From Diphasiastrum complanatum (Eukaryota > Streptophyta > Lycopodiopsida > Lycopodiales > Lycopodiaceae), in the NCBI GenBank assembly GCA_029204225.1, contig CM055095.1, positions 62,293,910 through 62,353,909 of the forward strand: 60,000 nt of DNA, given 5' to 3'. Made by a program: the position numbers and the translations under genes. The notes below the pieces were generated by a model. The model did not search any database. It worked only from the letters and a program-made list of their open reading frames with translations, and had not been told where the DNA came from. Positions 10,305 through 21,755 of the stretch are shown one piece after another; position 1 is the stretch's first letter, and each line of letters starts with the position of its first letter.

Positions 10305-10306
<2 letters not shown>
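10123..10306. repeat. Imperfect GA-rich (polypurine) tract
   Basis: About 180 bases of nearly pure purine with GGGA, GAGA and GGAAGA blocks, adjoining the regular (AG)n at 10307-10338. It may be a decayed extension of the LINE tail. Confidence 0.75.
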
Positions 10307-11178
<872 letters not shown>

Positions 11179-12435
11179 ACTGAAGTATATGGCAGCAACA
11201 TCCCCAAAAACTATCCAAAAGAGGAGAAGGAACTCTCTCAAGGTACTCTAATGGTCTCGGAACACCAGAACAAAGTGGCAACTCAACATCGGAGACCAAA
11301 CGATATGGAGCAACATGAAATGACTGGGAACCTGAAGATCACCCAGACAAACAATAGCTGGAACGGAGGCAATAACAAGCCATCAAGATATGCCAAGCCT
11401 GAAATGAGCAAGAATCCAAGGAACAGATAGAGAGCCACATGCATAATCATAGAGATATCCGCACCGTAGGCGAGGAGTAATATGGAAAGCCCAGCACCAA
11501 TCAACAGGTCCGAATGAAAACCAAGCTATACGTAAACCAGGAATGCCATGTATCCATAGCTGAAAATGAAGCAGTAGTATGAGCAACAGGTCCAAATGAA
11601 ATCCAAGCGATACGTAATAACCAGGAATGCCAAATATCAAGAGGTAAAAAGGAATCAGTCGCATGAAAAACCTCTAATGCATAAAAATCCCAAAAGTGTA
11701 TACCATCGGCATTGACTGCGACAAACCTATATGTAGAAACACAAGGAGATTGAAGGATCCCCGTATACTCATCTAGAAAGATCCCCGTATACCCTAGATA
11801 AGTAATAGTGACCATTGGGCAAATATCCTCGGATGGAGAATGTGTAACGGTAAGGGCCAAAGGTGCATGAATCATGTAAGGAACCATAGAAATATCATTT
11901 GACAGATCACAAACCTCAAGCAGAGATCCATGGAGTAAAGCGAAAGAAGATACAACCTGATCACCAAGAGTGAGGAAACCATCAACTGTGGACCCGTGAA
12001 GAACCCTAGAGAAATCAGCAGGAACATCGGCCATAACGGACTCATGAGATGGAGATATAGAGACCAATGGAGAAGATACTGCATGAACCACCGAACCAAG
12101 AGGGCTATCTGAGGTATGTGTAGAAGCAATAGTAGAAATACCACCATGGTATACGGCCTCAATATCAATGAAACCAAGAATGACCACTGAATACGATATC
12201 TGTGAATCAAGGCATATAGGCGCAGGGCACGCAACAACAACCTGTAAATCCGGAGCAGCATCAACCTGAGGAAGAGGACGCATGGATGGTGAAAGTGAAG
12301 CAACAACTGATGTACTCTGAATGGAAAGAAGAGTTGCACCCTGAGCCTTTGGCAGGCTATGCATATACTGCTTCCCGGTAACCAACTGATAGTCACCCTG
12401 GGAATCAATACCAGCAAGTGAATGATGCTGGCCAC
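11179..12435 (-). mobile_element. Non-autonomous LTR-element relic with an unknown ORF
   Basis: The right end (minus-strand 5' side) encodes GIDSQGDYQLVTGKQYMHSLPKAQGA, broken here as GIDSQGDYQ and LVTGKQYMHSLPKAQ. This is the segment after gypsy protease and matches G1 and G5. Instead of RT there follows about 280 codons of unrelated open frame (to 11501) and then degraded sequence up to an LTR-like block at 11178. The arrangement suggests a gypsy derivative in which pol was replaced or deleted. Confidence 0.55.
11501..12435 (-). CDS. Unknown ORF downstream of a protease remnant
   Basis: An open frame of about 310 codons on the minus strand. The first ~35 residues are gypsy post-protease sequence. 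The rest is rich in Ser, Val, Ile and Leu and shows no pol or gag motif I recognise. Near the C-terminus a block DIWHSWLLRIAWISFGPV is partly repeated as DTWHSW and, after a frameshift further on, as LRIAWFSFGPVDW, matching a direct DNA repeat of about 30 bases near 11506 and 11587. I do not know its function. It could equally be decayed pol read out of frame. Confidence 0.4.
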
Positions 12436-12933
12436 TTGGGAGCCTATTGATGTCTTTTATCATACACCATTATTGGCAGATCAGGCTCGAGCCCTCATGG
12501 CTTAGTTCTTTCCTCTACTACAGATGTCATTGCAGATGTTCCCTCTACTTCATGATTCGGCTAGCTATGACTATTCTGGTTTTGTTTTGTTGTAGTATTT
12601 GCTTAGTACTTGCTTTACACAGTTATGATACTTTTGGGGTATCTGTTGTGACGAATTATGTCCTCTCCATCAGTATTTCCATTAGTTCATGACTTTTCAG
12701 TATTTAGCATGCTTACATTATTGTTTTAGATAGTCATTATGCTTGGTAGCCGGTGGAGGGCTTTGTTTTTCTACAAGGGAGATTTATGGACTTGGCTCAT
12801 TACATTCGCCGCATCCATTCTTTTATTCGTTATCATGCATAAGCAGGCCCTTTTTATTCATATACTGGCCTTGGGCCCTATTTGATCATATTTTTAGGAC
12901 TTGGTCACGTTGATTTGGAGTGGGGGGGGGTCT
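12436..12933 (+). mobile_element. Gypsy 3' end: chromodomain tail and part of LTR
   Basis: The plus strand starts inside the chromodomain (TWEPIDVFYHT, ADQARALMA) and runs through a 3' UTR to a purine tract (CAAGGGAG). From 12782 it enters an LTR of the G1 family (ATTTATGGACTTGGCTCATT, close to the G1 sequence), which is cut at about 12933. The junction at 12435 is head to head with the relic on the minus strand. Confidence 0.75.
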
Positions 12934-14449
12934 TTATTAATCTTAGGCCACCAGAAACTACGTCGGATCAACTCACAAGTCTTATCCACACCAGGATGAC
13001 CTGCACTAGGGTTATCATGACAGGAATGCAAGATTTTCCTACGCAGCTCCTCACAAGCTGGAATGAGAAATTTGCCATTCCTCTTAACAAACCATCTTCT
13101 ATGGTATACTTAAGATAAGTGCGAGCAAAGGGAATAGTGCTCTCCTCCTGAGACTCTGCATGGCCATGACTCACCTCAAGCTCCACTTTCTTACATTGAG
13201 GATCCTCTAGTTGAGCCTTTTTTATGTCAACCAATAGGTCATTTTCAATGACCACAAATGACATTTGATACACTATCCGAGACAATGCATCAGCCACTCT
13301 ATTTTCTGCCCCTTTCTTATACCAAATTTCCATCTGAAATTCTTGCATAAGTTCAGACCATCTCGCCTGTCAGCCTCTAAGATCGGGCTGTTTGCAGAAA
13401 TACCTCAAGGTATCATGATTAGTGTACACATAAAACTCAGATCTGTACAAATAATGCCTCCATACCTTTAATGCACGGTTTATGGCAAACAACTCTTTCT
13501 CACGAGTTGGGTAATTCCGCTGTGCCGAGGTGAGCTTCTTGCTCTCGAAGGCTATAGGCCTTCCCTCCTGCATCATCACTGCCCCCACAACAATGTCACT
13601 TGCATCCGTATCAAGGATATAGGGTTCTAGAGGGTAAAAAATGTTTAGAGTGATGCACTCAGCGATAGCTTGCTTTAACTGATCAAAGCTTGGTTGCTAC
13701 AGTTCAGTCCACTCACCAAACTGTTCTTTTGAGTTAGATCTGTCAAAGGTGCTGCAATACGGGAGTAATTCTTAACATATTTTCTATAAAACCTCGCCAA
13801 TCCTAGAAAAGACTTCAATATTGTCAAATTAGCTGGCACAGGCCACACAACGATCACAACAACCTTTTTAGGATCTGGTCTTACTCCATCAACAGTCACA
13901 ATATGACCTAGATACTCAATTTCCTTTTTAAAAAATTCGCTCTTTTTTGCATTAGCAAACAATTTGTTTTCCCTCAAGGTAGACAACACAGTCCTAAGGT
14001 GGGTCACATGCTTGGCCTCACCTGCACTGTAAGTCAAAATATCATTAATAAATTTTACAACAAACTTACCCAATACGGTCTGAGTACAACATTCATTAAC
14101 TTCATGAATGTAGCTGGGGCGTTAGTCAAAAACCAAAGGGCATCACAAGATACTCATAATGACCAAACCGAGTTCGGAAGGCAGTTTTATGAACATCCTC
14201 TTCACGAACTCTAACCTGATGATACCCACTCTTCAAGTCTATCTTACTAGATACAGTGGCACTATGAAGAGCATCAAGCAAGTCATCAATACGTGGCATA
14301 GGATATCGATGCTTAATAGTAATCTTATTAAGGCCTCGATAATCCACACGCGTACGCCAAGATCCGTCCTTCTTTTTTACTAGAATGATCGGCGAGGCAA
14401 AAGTTGAGAAGCTAGGCCTAATCTGCCCATGTGCAAGATAGTCTTCTAG
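12934..14449 (-). pseudogene. Gypsy G2: RT, RNase H and start of integrase
   Basis: A second gypsy family on the minus strand. From 5' to 3': RT ([60 protein letters not shown], and VVKFINDILTYS in place of the usual xxDD), RNase H (MMQEGRPIAFESKKL, YPTREKELFAI) and the integrase zinc finger (GHPGVDKTCELIRRSFWWPK in a broken frame). It is truncated at 12934 before the catalytic core. Frameshifts occur near 14100, 13670 and 13100. The change from YxDD to INDD-like sequence would hurt catalysis. Confidence 0.85.
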
Positions 14450-14454
14450 CATCT
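14450..14454. repeat. Target-site duplication of C2, left copy
   Basis: GCATC, repeated at 18303-18307. Confidence 0.92.
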
Positions 14455-15058
14455 GTCGCGAACGGGTTTGGTGTATCGCCAACTGATTTGTTTCTTTTGA
14501 ATTTTCTTAGGCGGAAGCTTGCAGGATCCTAGACACGCAACTACAGATCACAGAACAGATATCATTCTAGCAATCAAGACAGCAGAAGGCAAGGAGATGC
14601 ACAAGATAGAGCAACTGTATTATCAGTTTGATTTTTAGAGCTCTGTATCTTCTTTTGATCCAGAAAAAAGTTTATATCTCCATTGTGTGGAGTTTACAAG
14701 ATAGCTAAATAGAGAATTACAAGAGTAGTTAATGCTAATCAACTAATCAGTTACTCTCCGTTATTGCTAACTGATTCAGCAGAGCGTGAAGTTTAAGACT
14801 CCACGCCCGTTGAGCTGGCAGCTGGCAGCACGAAAAATTTTCTTTCGTTTCTTTTTGTTTCGTGTCGTGTCGTGTCTTTTTGGTCCTGGAGGCATGTTTG
14901 ACTTTCGCGAATCATTCGACCTCCAAGTTTCGCTTCGCTTCATGTCTTAGGGTTTTCGAGGTACGCTGACTTTCGCGAATTGTTCGCCATTCGACCTTCG
15001 CTTCATGTCGCTTCGCTTCACGTCGCGGCAAAGTTGCAAGAGTTCACCATTTCTAACA
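14455..15058 (-). repeat. C2 3' LTR
   Basis: 604 bp, ends TGTCGCG...TTCTAACA on the plus strand (minus: TGTTAGAA...CGCGACA). It starts next to the purine-rich tract of C2 (AGAGGGAG on the minus strand). Repeated motifs with TTCGCTTCG and TTCGCGAA fill the 14870-15040 part. Confidence 0.93.
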
Positions 15059-17441
15059 CTCCCTCTTGAACCTTGCAGCTTTGCAGGTTTAATCCAATTG
15101 CCTTCCTTTGCTTTGCGAAGAGTGGCTTGTCGAGCGACTTCATGAGCAGATCTGCAATCATGTCTTCAGACTTTATGTACTGGACTTGGAGCTCTCCTTT
15201 CGAAATCATATCTCGAATGTGATGGTACTTCAGAGGTATGTGTTTTGTCTTTGAATGGAAGACAAGATCCTGGGACAGATAAATGGCACTCTGAGAATCC
15301 ATCATCATCGTGCATGGTCCTCCTTGTGGTATCCCAATTGCCTCCAGCATCATATGCAACCAAACTACCGCGTTTGCCACCTTTGAAGCTGCGACGTATT
15401 CAGCTTCGCAAGAAGATTGAGCTACCAAGGTTTGCTTTTTGCATATCCAGCTGATTGCTGCTTCGCACACTATTGAACATCCTCCAGTTACGGACTTGCT
15501 GTCATCTTTGCAGCTCGCCCAGCTTGCATCATTGTGGTGGTGCAGCTCGAATCCTTTTCTTTCGTTTTCTGCTCTGTAGGTTAATCCCATATTTTGGGTA
15601 CCCTTCAGATATTGTAGGATTCGTTTTGCCATTTGCCAATGTGCCATGCCAGGATTGGAAGAGAATTGGCTTAAGGCGTAGACAGAGAAAGCTATATCGG
15701 GTCTGGTACAAATTGTAAGGTACATCAGACTACCGATTAGGTTTTGGTAGGGTATAACTTCCATCTTCTATTTTTCTTCTTCTGTTTTTGGGCAATCCTG
15801 CTTCGTCAGCTTGGCTCCAACTATCATTGGTGTGGCCTTTTCTTTGCAGTCCATCATGTGATATTGCTTGAGCACTTTGGCATATTCAGACTGACTCAAG
15901 TGCATTTCGCCTTTTATTCGATCTCTTCTGATCTCCAGCCTAAGGCATTTTGTTGCTTCTCCTAGATCTGTGATCTCATAATTTTTAGAAATCTGACTTT
16001 TCGTGTCTTTGATCAGTATCAAGGAATTTCCTATCATAAGGGAATCATCTACGAAAATAGTCAGTATCACAAAATCTTTTCCTACTCTTTTTATGTAGAC
16101 ATTATAGTCTGGTTGTGTAGGATTGAAGTCTAGAGACTTCAGAAGACTGTCGAGCTTCTTGTACCAAGCTCGTGATGCCTGCTTTAGACCATAAATGCAT
16201 CTCTGCAACCGACAGACATATTGTCGATTGTCGGGGTCTTCAAATCCTTCAGGCTGCTTCATGAAGATTTTTTCCTCTAGATCTCCGTGGAGAAAAGCTG
16301 TCTTCACGTCAATTTGGTGAATTTCCAGATTGTGTTGTGTAGCGTATGCAAGGAGTAGTCGTATGCTTGCCATCTTGACCATCGGCGAATATGTGTCGAA
16401 ATAATCAACACCATACCTTTGTGTGTAGCCCTTTGCGACAAGCCTTGCCTTGTAATGACCAACAGTGCCATTTGATTTCATTTTCTTCTTGTACACCCGC
16501 TTGCAGTCGACAATCTTTTTGTTTTCTGGCAGTGGCTCTAGCATCCATGCCTCGTTTCGCCTCATCGACTCGATCTCTTTTGACATTGCCTGCTTCCAGA
16601 ATTCTCCCTCTGGACTCCAGACAGCTTCTTGATATGTTGTTGGCTCTTCAGTGAAGCTGTAGTACTCGAATTGTGTGTCTTCGCTCCACTGAAGATTGTC
16701 AGTGTAACGGTTTGGAGGTCTTCTTTGTCTTGTTGACCTTCTGGGTTCGTTTCGTCGCTGCTCGAACGTTTCTTGTTCGTGGGGTTGATCTTCTGCTTCC
16801 TGCTGCTCTGGAGTCTGTGGCTCAACATTCTGATTTGACGTTTGTCCTCGATCTCCCTCTTGAATTGGCAGCAATGTGAAGATCTCATGGCCTTTTTCAT
16901 CTTTTAGTCCAGGGAATGTGGACTCATCGAACTTCACATCTCTACTCGAAATAACTTTTTTTGTGGTTGGATTGTAGATTCTGTACACTTGTGATCCATT
17001 CGAGTACCCGACCATGATTGTTTGCTCTGATTTATCATCGAGCTTGCTCCTTTTCTCTTTTGGAATGTGCTTGTATGCCGCACATCCAAACACATGTACG
17101 TATGATAGATCATGTTTTCTACCTGTCCACATCTCGTACGGTGTCTTATTTTCCAGTGCTGTCGTTGTTGATTTGTTCTGCAGGTGTATTGCTGCAGCTA
17201 TTGCCTCAGCCCATAATTGACTTGGCAATCGAGCCTGTGCCATCATGCATCTGGCTCCTTCGACTAGCTTCCCTTTTGTAAAGAGAGCTTTCTCTTGATC
17301 ACTGCTTCCTTCTCCTTCGTCCCTCATCAGTCTCTCATCAGCGACAAGACTGATTGCTTTGTCGAATGTCATATCTGGTAGACTCAGTATGAGCATTTTC
17401 AATGACTGATAGGACGTAGGAAGAGACTTCATGAAGTACAT
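15059..17441 (-). pseudogene. C2 pol: fused integrase end, RT and RNase H
   Basis: The minus-strand frame begins MYFMKSLPTSYQSLK (gag interior), reaches ALFTKGKLVEGARCMMAQAR, where gag is joined in frame to the far end of integrase, and continues through LPSQLWAEAIAAA, the RRPPNRYTDNLQWSEDTQF linker, RT (KTAFLHGDLEEKIFMKQPEG, LTIFVDDSLMIGNS) and RNase H (CEAEYVAASKVANAVVWLHM). A single in-frame TAG at 15768 splits RT from RNase H. About 1.5 kb normally present (zinc knuckle, protease, integrase HHCC and catalytic core) is missing without loss of frame. Confidence 0.9.
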
Positions 17442-17462
17442 CAGCTGTTGTGGTGCTGGGAC

Positions 17463-17888
17463 CTAGTGCGCCTGTCCTAATGCAGCGAGTTGAGCGAAGA
17501 TCGTTCTGATCTTCTCAACGTGCTGGTCTAACTGGTTGCCATCCCATCGTATGGATTGCAGCTGATTGTGTAGATGCATCACTGAAGCTGTAGTCCTCAC
17601 TTCGTACTTCTGTTTCAATCTTTCCCATGCTGCATGGCTGCTTTCGCAGTCTTCAATCTGCATGAGTAGATCTTCGTTGATGGACGAAACGATGATCACC
17701 ATTGCATGCTCATCCTTTCTGATCCCTTCAGCTCTCCTAGGGTCTCCCTCTAGAGGCTGCATCTGTGAGAGTTCGGTCACCGACCAGATGCCTTCGCCCT
17801 TCAGAATTGTTTTGATTTTGAATTTCCATATCTTGTAGTTTGCACCATCAAGACTGATTGCTACTCTTGTTTGGATCGTTGTAGCCAT
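17463..17888 (-). CDS. C2 gag (UBN2-type), N-terminal part
   Basis: 141 codons starting MATTIQTRVAISLDGANYK, with the copia gag pattern YKIWKFKIKTILKGEGIW and SHAAWERLKQKYEVRTTASV. It ends at a TAG (17463), after which the same frame continues into the pol ORF. It is therefore the start of one gag-pol frame broken by two TAG codons (17463 and 15768). Confidence 0.85.
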   Translation of the reverse strand: MATTIQTRVAISLDGANYKIWKFKIKTILKGEGIWSVTELSQMQPLEGDPRRAEGIRKDEHAMVIIVSSINEDLLMQIEDCESSHAAWERLKQKYEVRTTASVMHLHNQLQSIRWDGNQLDQHVEKIRTIFAQLAALGQAH

Positions 17889-17940
17889 ATTGTGTTGTCT
17901 AGAAAATCATTGCTCAGATATCAGTAGTGACAACCTGTTG

Positions 17941-17952
17941 GCTCTGATACCA
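17941..17952 (-). other. C2 primer binding site (initiator tRNA-Met)
   Basis: TGGTATCAGAGC on the minus strand, directly adjoining the LTR end ...CGCAACA. Confidence 0.93.
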
Positions 17953-18302
17953 TGTTGCGAACGGGTTTGGTGTATCGCGAACGAATTTGTTTCTTTTGAA
18001 TTTTCTTAGGCGGAAGCTTGCAGGATCCTAGACACGCGACTACAGATCACAGAACAGATATCATTCTAGCAATCAAGACAGTGGAAGGCAAGGAGATGCA
18101 CAAGATAGAGCAACTGTATTATCAGTTTGATTTTTAGAGCCAGATGATTAGTGTCTCGCTCGCATTGGCGGCCTGACGCTCGGCTCTTTCACTGTGTCCT
18201 GCTCGTTGGCAAACTTTTGCGAATTGTTCGCCATTCGACCTTCGCTTCGTGTCGCTTCGCTTTGTGTCGCGACAAAGTTGCAGGACTTCACCATTTCTGA
18301 CA
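17953..18302 (-). repeat. C2 5' LTR
   Basis: 350 bp, TGTTGCGAAC...TTTCTGACA on the plus strand. It is homologous to both ends of the 604-bp copy but has an internal replacement around 18140-18210. Confidence 0.9.
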
Positions 18303-18307
18303 GCATC
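18303..18307. repeat. Target-site duplication of C2, right copy
   Basis: GCATC, identical to 14450-14454. Confidence 0.92.
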
Positions 18308-19728
18308 TTCTTCAACTTCTCAGAATAACTCTGAATAGTTAAAGGCATACTCACAACCCTCATGTCCCAAATCTCTGTACCCTTTCCATCAGCCATCTCG
18401 ACTGTGTATTGGTACTTGGACGGTTGTGTGCTGACTTTTAACTTCTTAACAAGAGTTGAATTTATGATTTTATGTGAGGACCCAGTGTCAAATAGAACTA
18501 AAATACTTCTACCACAAAGCTGTCCACGCATAACTATCAAAGAAGTGTCAAGAAACTGATACCCATATTGCGCCACTTTTGATAGTGTCACTGGAGGAGC
18601 CGTGTCCACCTTCCACACCACATAAACATTCATCAAACGAGGAACATCAGGAGTAGCTTCTGGCAAGATCTCTTCTACTTCCATTGGTTGCTGCTGCTGC
18701 TCTACTTGAAGGCTATAAGTGGTTCTCATCTGGTTTTGTGGACATTCCTTCCACTGATGTTGTCCCAAGCATCGAAAGCATAAATTCTCTCTTTTTGCTC
18801 TCTCTTGGTCTTGGGCGATAACATAGAGAGTTGACCCCCTTGGGCATTAGGCCGCCCATACAACCCTTTGCCTTTTGGAGCACCGACCCCTTTACCCTTT
18901 TGGCCACCTGGAGCTTGCCCTTGTCCTTGCCCTTGCCATTGGCCTTTAAACTTCTTGAATTTGCGCTTACCCCAAGGCATTTGGCCCCCTTGGCCTTGAC
19001 CACTCGAGGTTCCCGCAACAGGTTCATGGGACTTCTATAAAGAGCCATTTGAATGGCATTCTGAACAGTGTGTGTTTGCTCCTTTCGCACAAAAGGCCGC
19101 AAATTCTCCCTGAGTTCTTCGATGAAATAGAACACCTGTAAATACATAGGCACATCCTTAGGAATCCTCAGCAACGCCTCTCTATACCGATCAACATATT
19201 CTTGAACCGATCAATTGCCTTGCTTGAGGCATGTCCATTGTTGCATGGCTCAATTCTTTTCATCTAGAGGCACCCTATTTTGCACAAACATTTGTCGAAA
19301 TGCCTCCCAAGAACAAGGCCATGTTTTTCAACCTTTCTCCACCATCGCTGTGGCAATTCCTGTAACCGATAGGTAGCTTCAGCAATCATTTTTGACTCAT
19401 CGGTAATTCCACACATTCCAAAGGCCTTTTCCCATTTCTGTAGCCAGTTTTCCACCGCATCTGTGGTTCTTACCGCTACTGCACTTGTAAACTTTGGAGG
19501 TTTCAAGTCCTTACTGGATGTCAGCTTGTGCATCCTGCCAAGATCTACATCTCTTTCAGTTGAACCAGGCTCACCGCCCAAATTCCCTATTGCACTAACT
19601 CTTTCAGGTGCATGGCCAGGCTTCAATTGTTCTAAGATCTGCTTTAGCTTCTGCTCCATGCCATCAACTTTGACAGAAAGTGCATCGATTCTCTGAGAAT
19701 CATGTGTAGTATCACTAGAAGATGCCAT
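18308..19728 (-). pseudogene. Gypsy G2: gag and protease
   Basis: From 19728 downwards: MASSSDTTHDSQRIDALSVK (short coiled-coil-like start), the gag domain (ENWLQKWEKAFGMCG, LQELPQRWWRKVEK), a Lys/Gly-rich basic stretch, a zinc knuckle CFRCLGQHQWKECP, and aspartic protease with active site LVLFDTGSSHKI. Frameshifts lie near 19310 and around 18770, and there is a stop near 19200. The sequence then runs into the C2 insertion. Confidence 0.85.
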
Positions 19729-20321
19729 AGCAAAAACTAGCTAGGAAACACAGAGCAACTTGCAAAATTACGCAAAAAACCAGGAACTAAAGCACTTGAA
19801 ACAAAGCACAAATAGGCTTTTCTCACCACAAACAAGCTACAAAGAGGGACTACCTTGAATTCCTAAAAGAACTGGATAGAATAGATCCTTTACAGCCGAA
19901 ATTTGGCAACCCACAAACTCTTTTTCTTGAAAAAACAGCAAACAAGGGTTTGAAACTGACAATCTTCGAAAACAAGAGGAAATAACAAAATAGGAATCTG
20001 ATAGGCACTACCCCACCAGCGACCTACCACCAGAAGACTATAGCAACCGTCGGATTCGAAAAATACTAAGAATTGAAAAAGTTACAAACACTTTTACAGA
20101 ACTAAGGAAGGCTGATTTTTACAAAAGCAAAGAAAAAAGCAGGCTAAACAACAGTAGATGCTCAAAGGCTGCCCAAGGACCAGCAATCCACCATAGGGCT
20201 ACAATTTGTAAGCTTCAGGGCTCTCAAAATGCTCAGAAAAACTTCTGTAGGAGGGTGCTGACCAACCTAGCATTCAATAAACCCTATGAAAGTGATGCCA
20301 ATTCCCACACAATCTTGGAAA
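19729..20321 (-). other. G2 untranslated leader
   Basis: About 590 bases between gag and the primer site without coding signal. Several stretches match, in opposite orientation, 48972-49410, which marks that region as the leader of a related element (G6). Confidence 0.7.
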
Positions 20322-20339
20322 GGAACTGCTTTGATACCA
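20322..20339 (-). other. G2 primer binding site
   Basis: On the minus strand TGGTATCAAAGCAGTTCC, a variant of the initiator tRNA-Met primer site with A in place of G at the eighth position. It adjoins the LTR. Confidence 0.8.
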
Positions 20340-20890
20340 AATATCACAAAGCTATCTGAATACAACTGAAAGCACACCAAAGTAGGCTCCGAAATATCCA
20401 CTTTATTGATTTCTCTTCAAAGTACATGGCAAACTATCCACATAAACACATAAGAGCACTGCTGCTAAGTCTCTCCCAGCCATTTGTCGCATAGATTATG
20501 ATGAGGAATGCCTCTCTCTAGGCTCACTCAAATACAATCCTCAAGCACCCACTTAACCCTGACCCTTTCCTAACGTCGACACATGGCGAACCCCATGCAC
20601 AATCGACACTTGCCACTTGGCAGTTGCCTGACACGATGGCAAGCGAGTAGGAGGACCGTCCCCGACCCGTGTCACTCATGCACTGGACCCATCGTCCCAA
20701 TGAGCATATGACACGTGTCTCGTTGACCGGTCAACTTTTCTACTTTTTAGGAGGTTAGTCCAACAACCTCTAAATTACCCTATACCAAATATAAGCAGGA
20801 CAACAAGTTACCAGAAACCTGCTATTTACATCTTTACAAAACACCATAGGCCGGTGTGAACCATTAATATTTACAAATTTACAAGTCTGA
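20340..20890 (-). repeat. G2 5' LTR
   Basis: The region between the primer site and the LINE at 20891. A TATTGATTT/TTTATTG block near 20403 and several TGACACGTG- or ACATGTGTC-like repeats lie inside. About 400 bp (20490-20880) are homologous to 45276-45740, which confirms a dispersed repeat. The outer boundary is estimated; a TGTGAACACAT on the minus strand near 20898 may be the true start. Confidence 0.7.
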
Positions 20891-21755
20891 TGTGTTCACA
20901 CTGAGGCAGGAATATAAGTACATAACAGGCAGGGACAACTCGGGGTCAAACCCGACTATTACAGAGCATTCTTTTTTGGAGCTAGACACAGTGGGATTTC
21001 CAGTTTTGCCACACTATGTCACCTCAAGACTATCTATCTATGGTCGAGTCAAAGGAACATTTCCTATTCATATGTCCAGTTTACTATGAGATCAAAGGGC
21101 GATACGATTGCCTTTTTCATCAGACACCAGTTACACTACGGTCCCTTATCTCATACGAGGACCCCCGATGTGTGGCACTTATGATACGTGAGATGTCCCT
21201 CCTACGACAGGACCTATGTCAGACAACTCAACATCCTTATCCAGACATAGTCTCAGATTACATCCTTCTTCTCTCGAAGAAGATCGCGTTCTGATGCAGA
21301 CATGACTGACAACGATTGCGACGACATTCCCAGACCTAGGACGTAGAGACGGCACACCACCCAGCCTCAGGCGACCATGAGAGTTACACGTCACACCAGA
21401 CCTCCTACACATAGATGCACTATACATGCTGTTTTTCATAGACAACGCCAGTGGGTTCCAGCGCTTCCTCATGTTGCAGCTCGCATTACATCCTTCTACA
21501 GCATCAACACAGACCTGACATCTAGACATGGATACATATGATTATTATGCACATGCATTCTCATTTATGTATTTATCTTAATTTGTACTAGGTGTTTTCT
21601 TTATTACAGCTTTGGAGACGTTTTAGACGCTCTCATGGTTACCACATACTTGACATGTACTTATTTTGTCTTATATGCCTCTTGGCATGGAAAAGACATT
21701 AATAAAGCTTTCTTTGTTTCTTTCTTCTCTATTTTCTCTCTCTCTCTCTAGATAG
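20891..21755 (+). mobile_element. LINE 3' end, 5'-truncated and internally deleted
   Basis: Plus-strand LINE remnant. It encodes HSFLELDTVGFPVLPHYV, then after an internal deletion KEHFLFICPVYYEIKGRYDC and SYEDPRCVALMIREMSLLRQ, as in ORF2 of the copy at 45878. The CCHC finger present in the other copy is deleted here. The 3' UTR has the hairpin ATGCC-TCTT-GGCAT (21675-21688), ATTAATAAAGC and a pyrimidine-rich tail ending in (CT)n near 21750. Confidence 0.85.

Larger units (their letters stand above)
14455..18302 (-). mobile_element. Copia element C2, internally deleted, inserted in G2
   Basis: A minus-strand copia with both LTRs (14455-15058 and 17953-18302), a primer site and the duplication GCATC. 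It interrupts G2 between protease and RT; joining 14449 to 18308 restores the G2 order. The internal region encodes gag and RT-RNase H, but the zinc knuckle, protease and integrase core are missing. The LTRs differ in length (604 and 350 bp): the right one lacks the middle of the left one and carries a block with GCCTGACGCTC, which is also seen in the C1 LTR at 8545. Confidence 0.95.
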
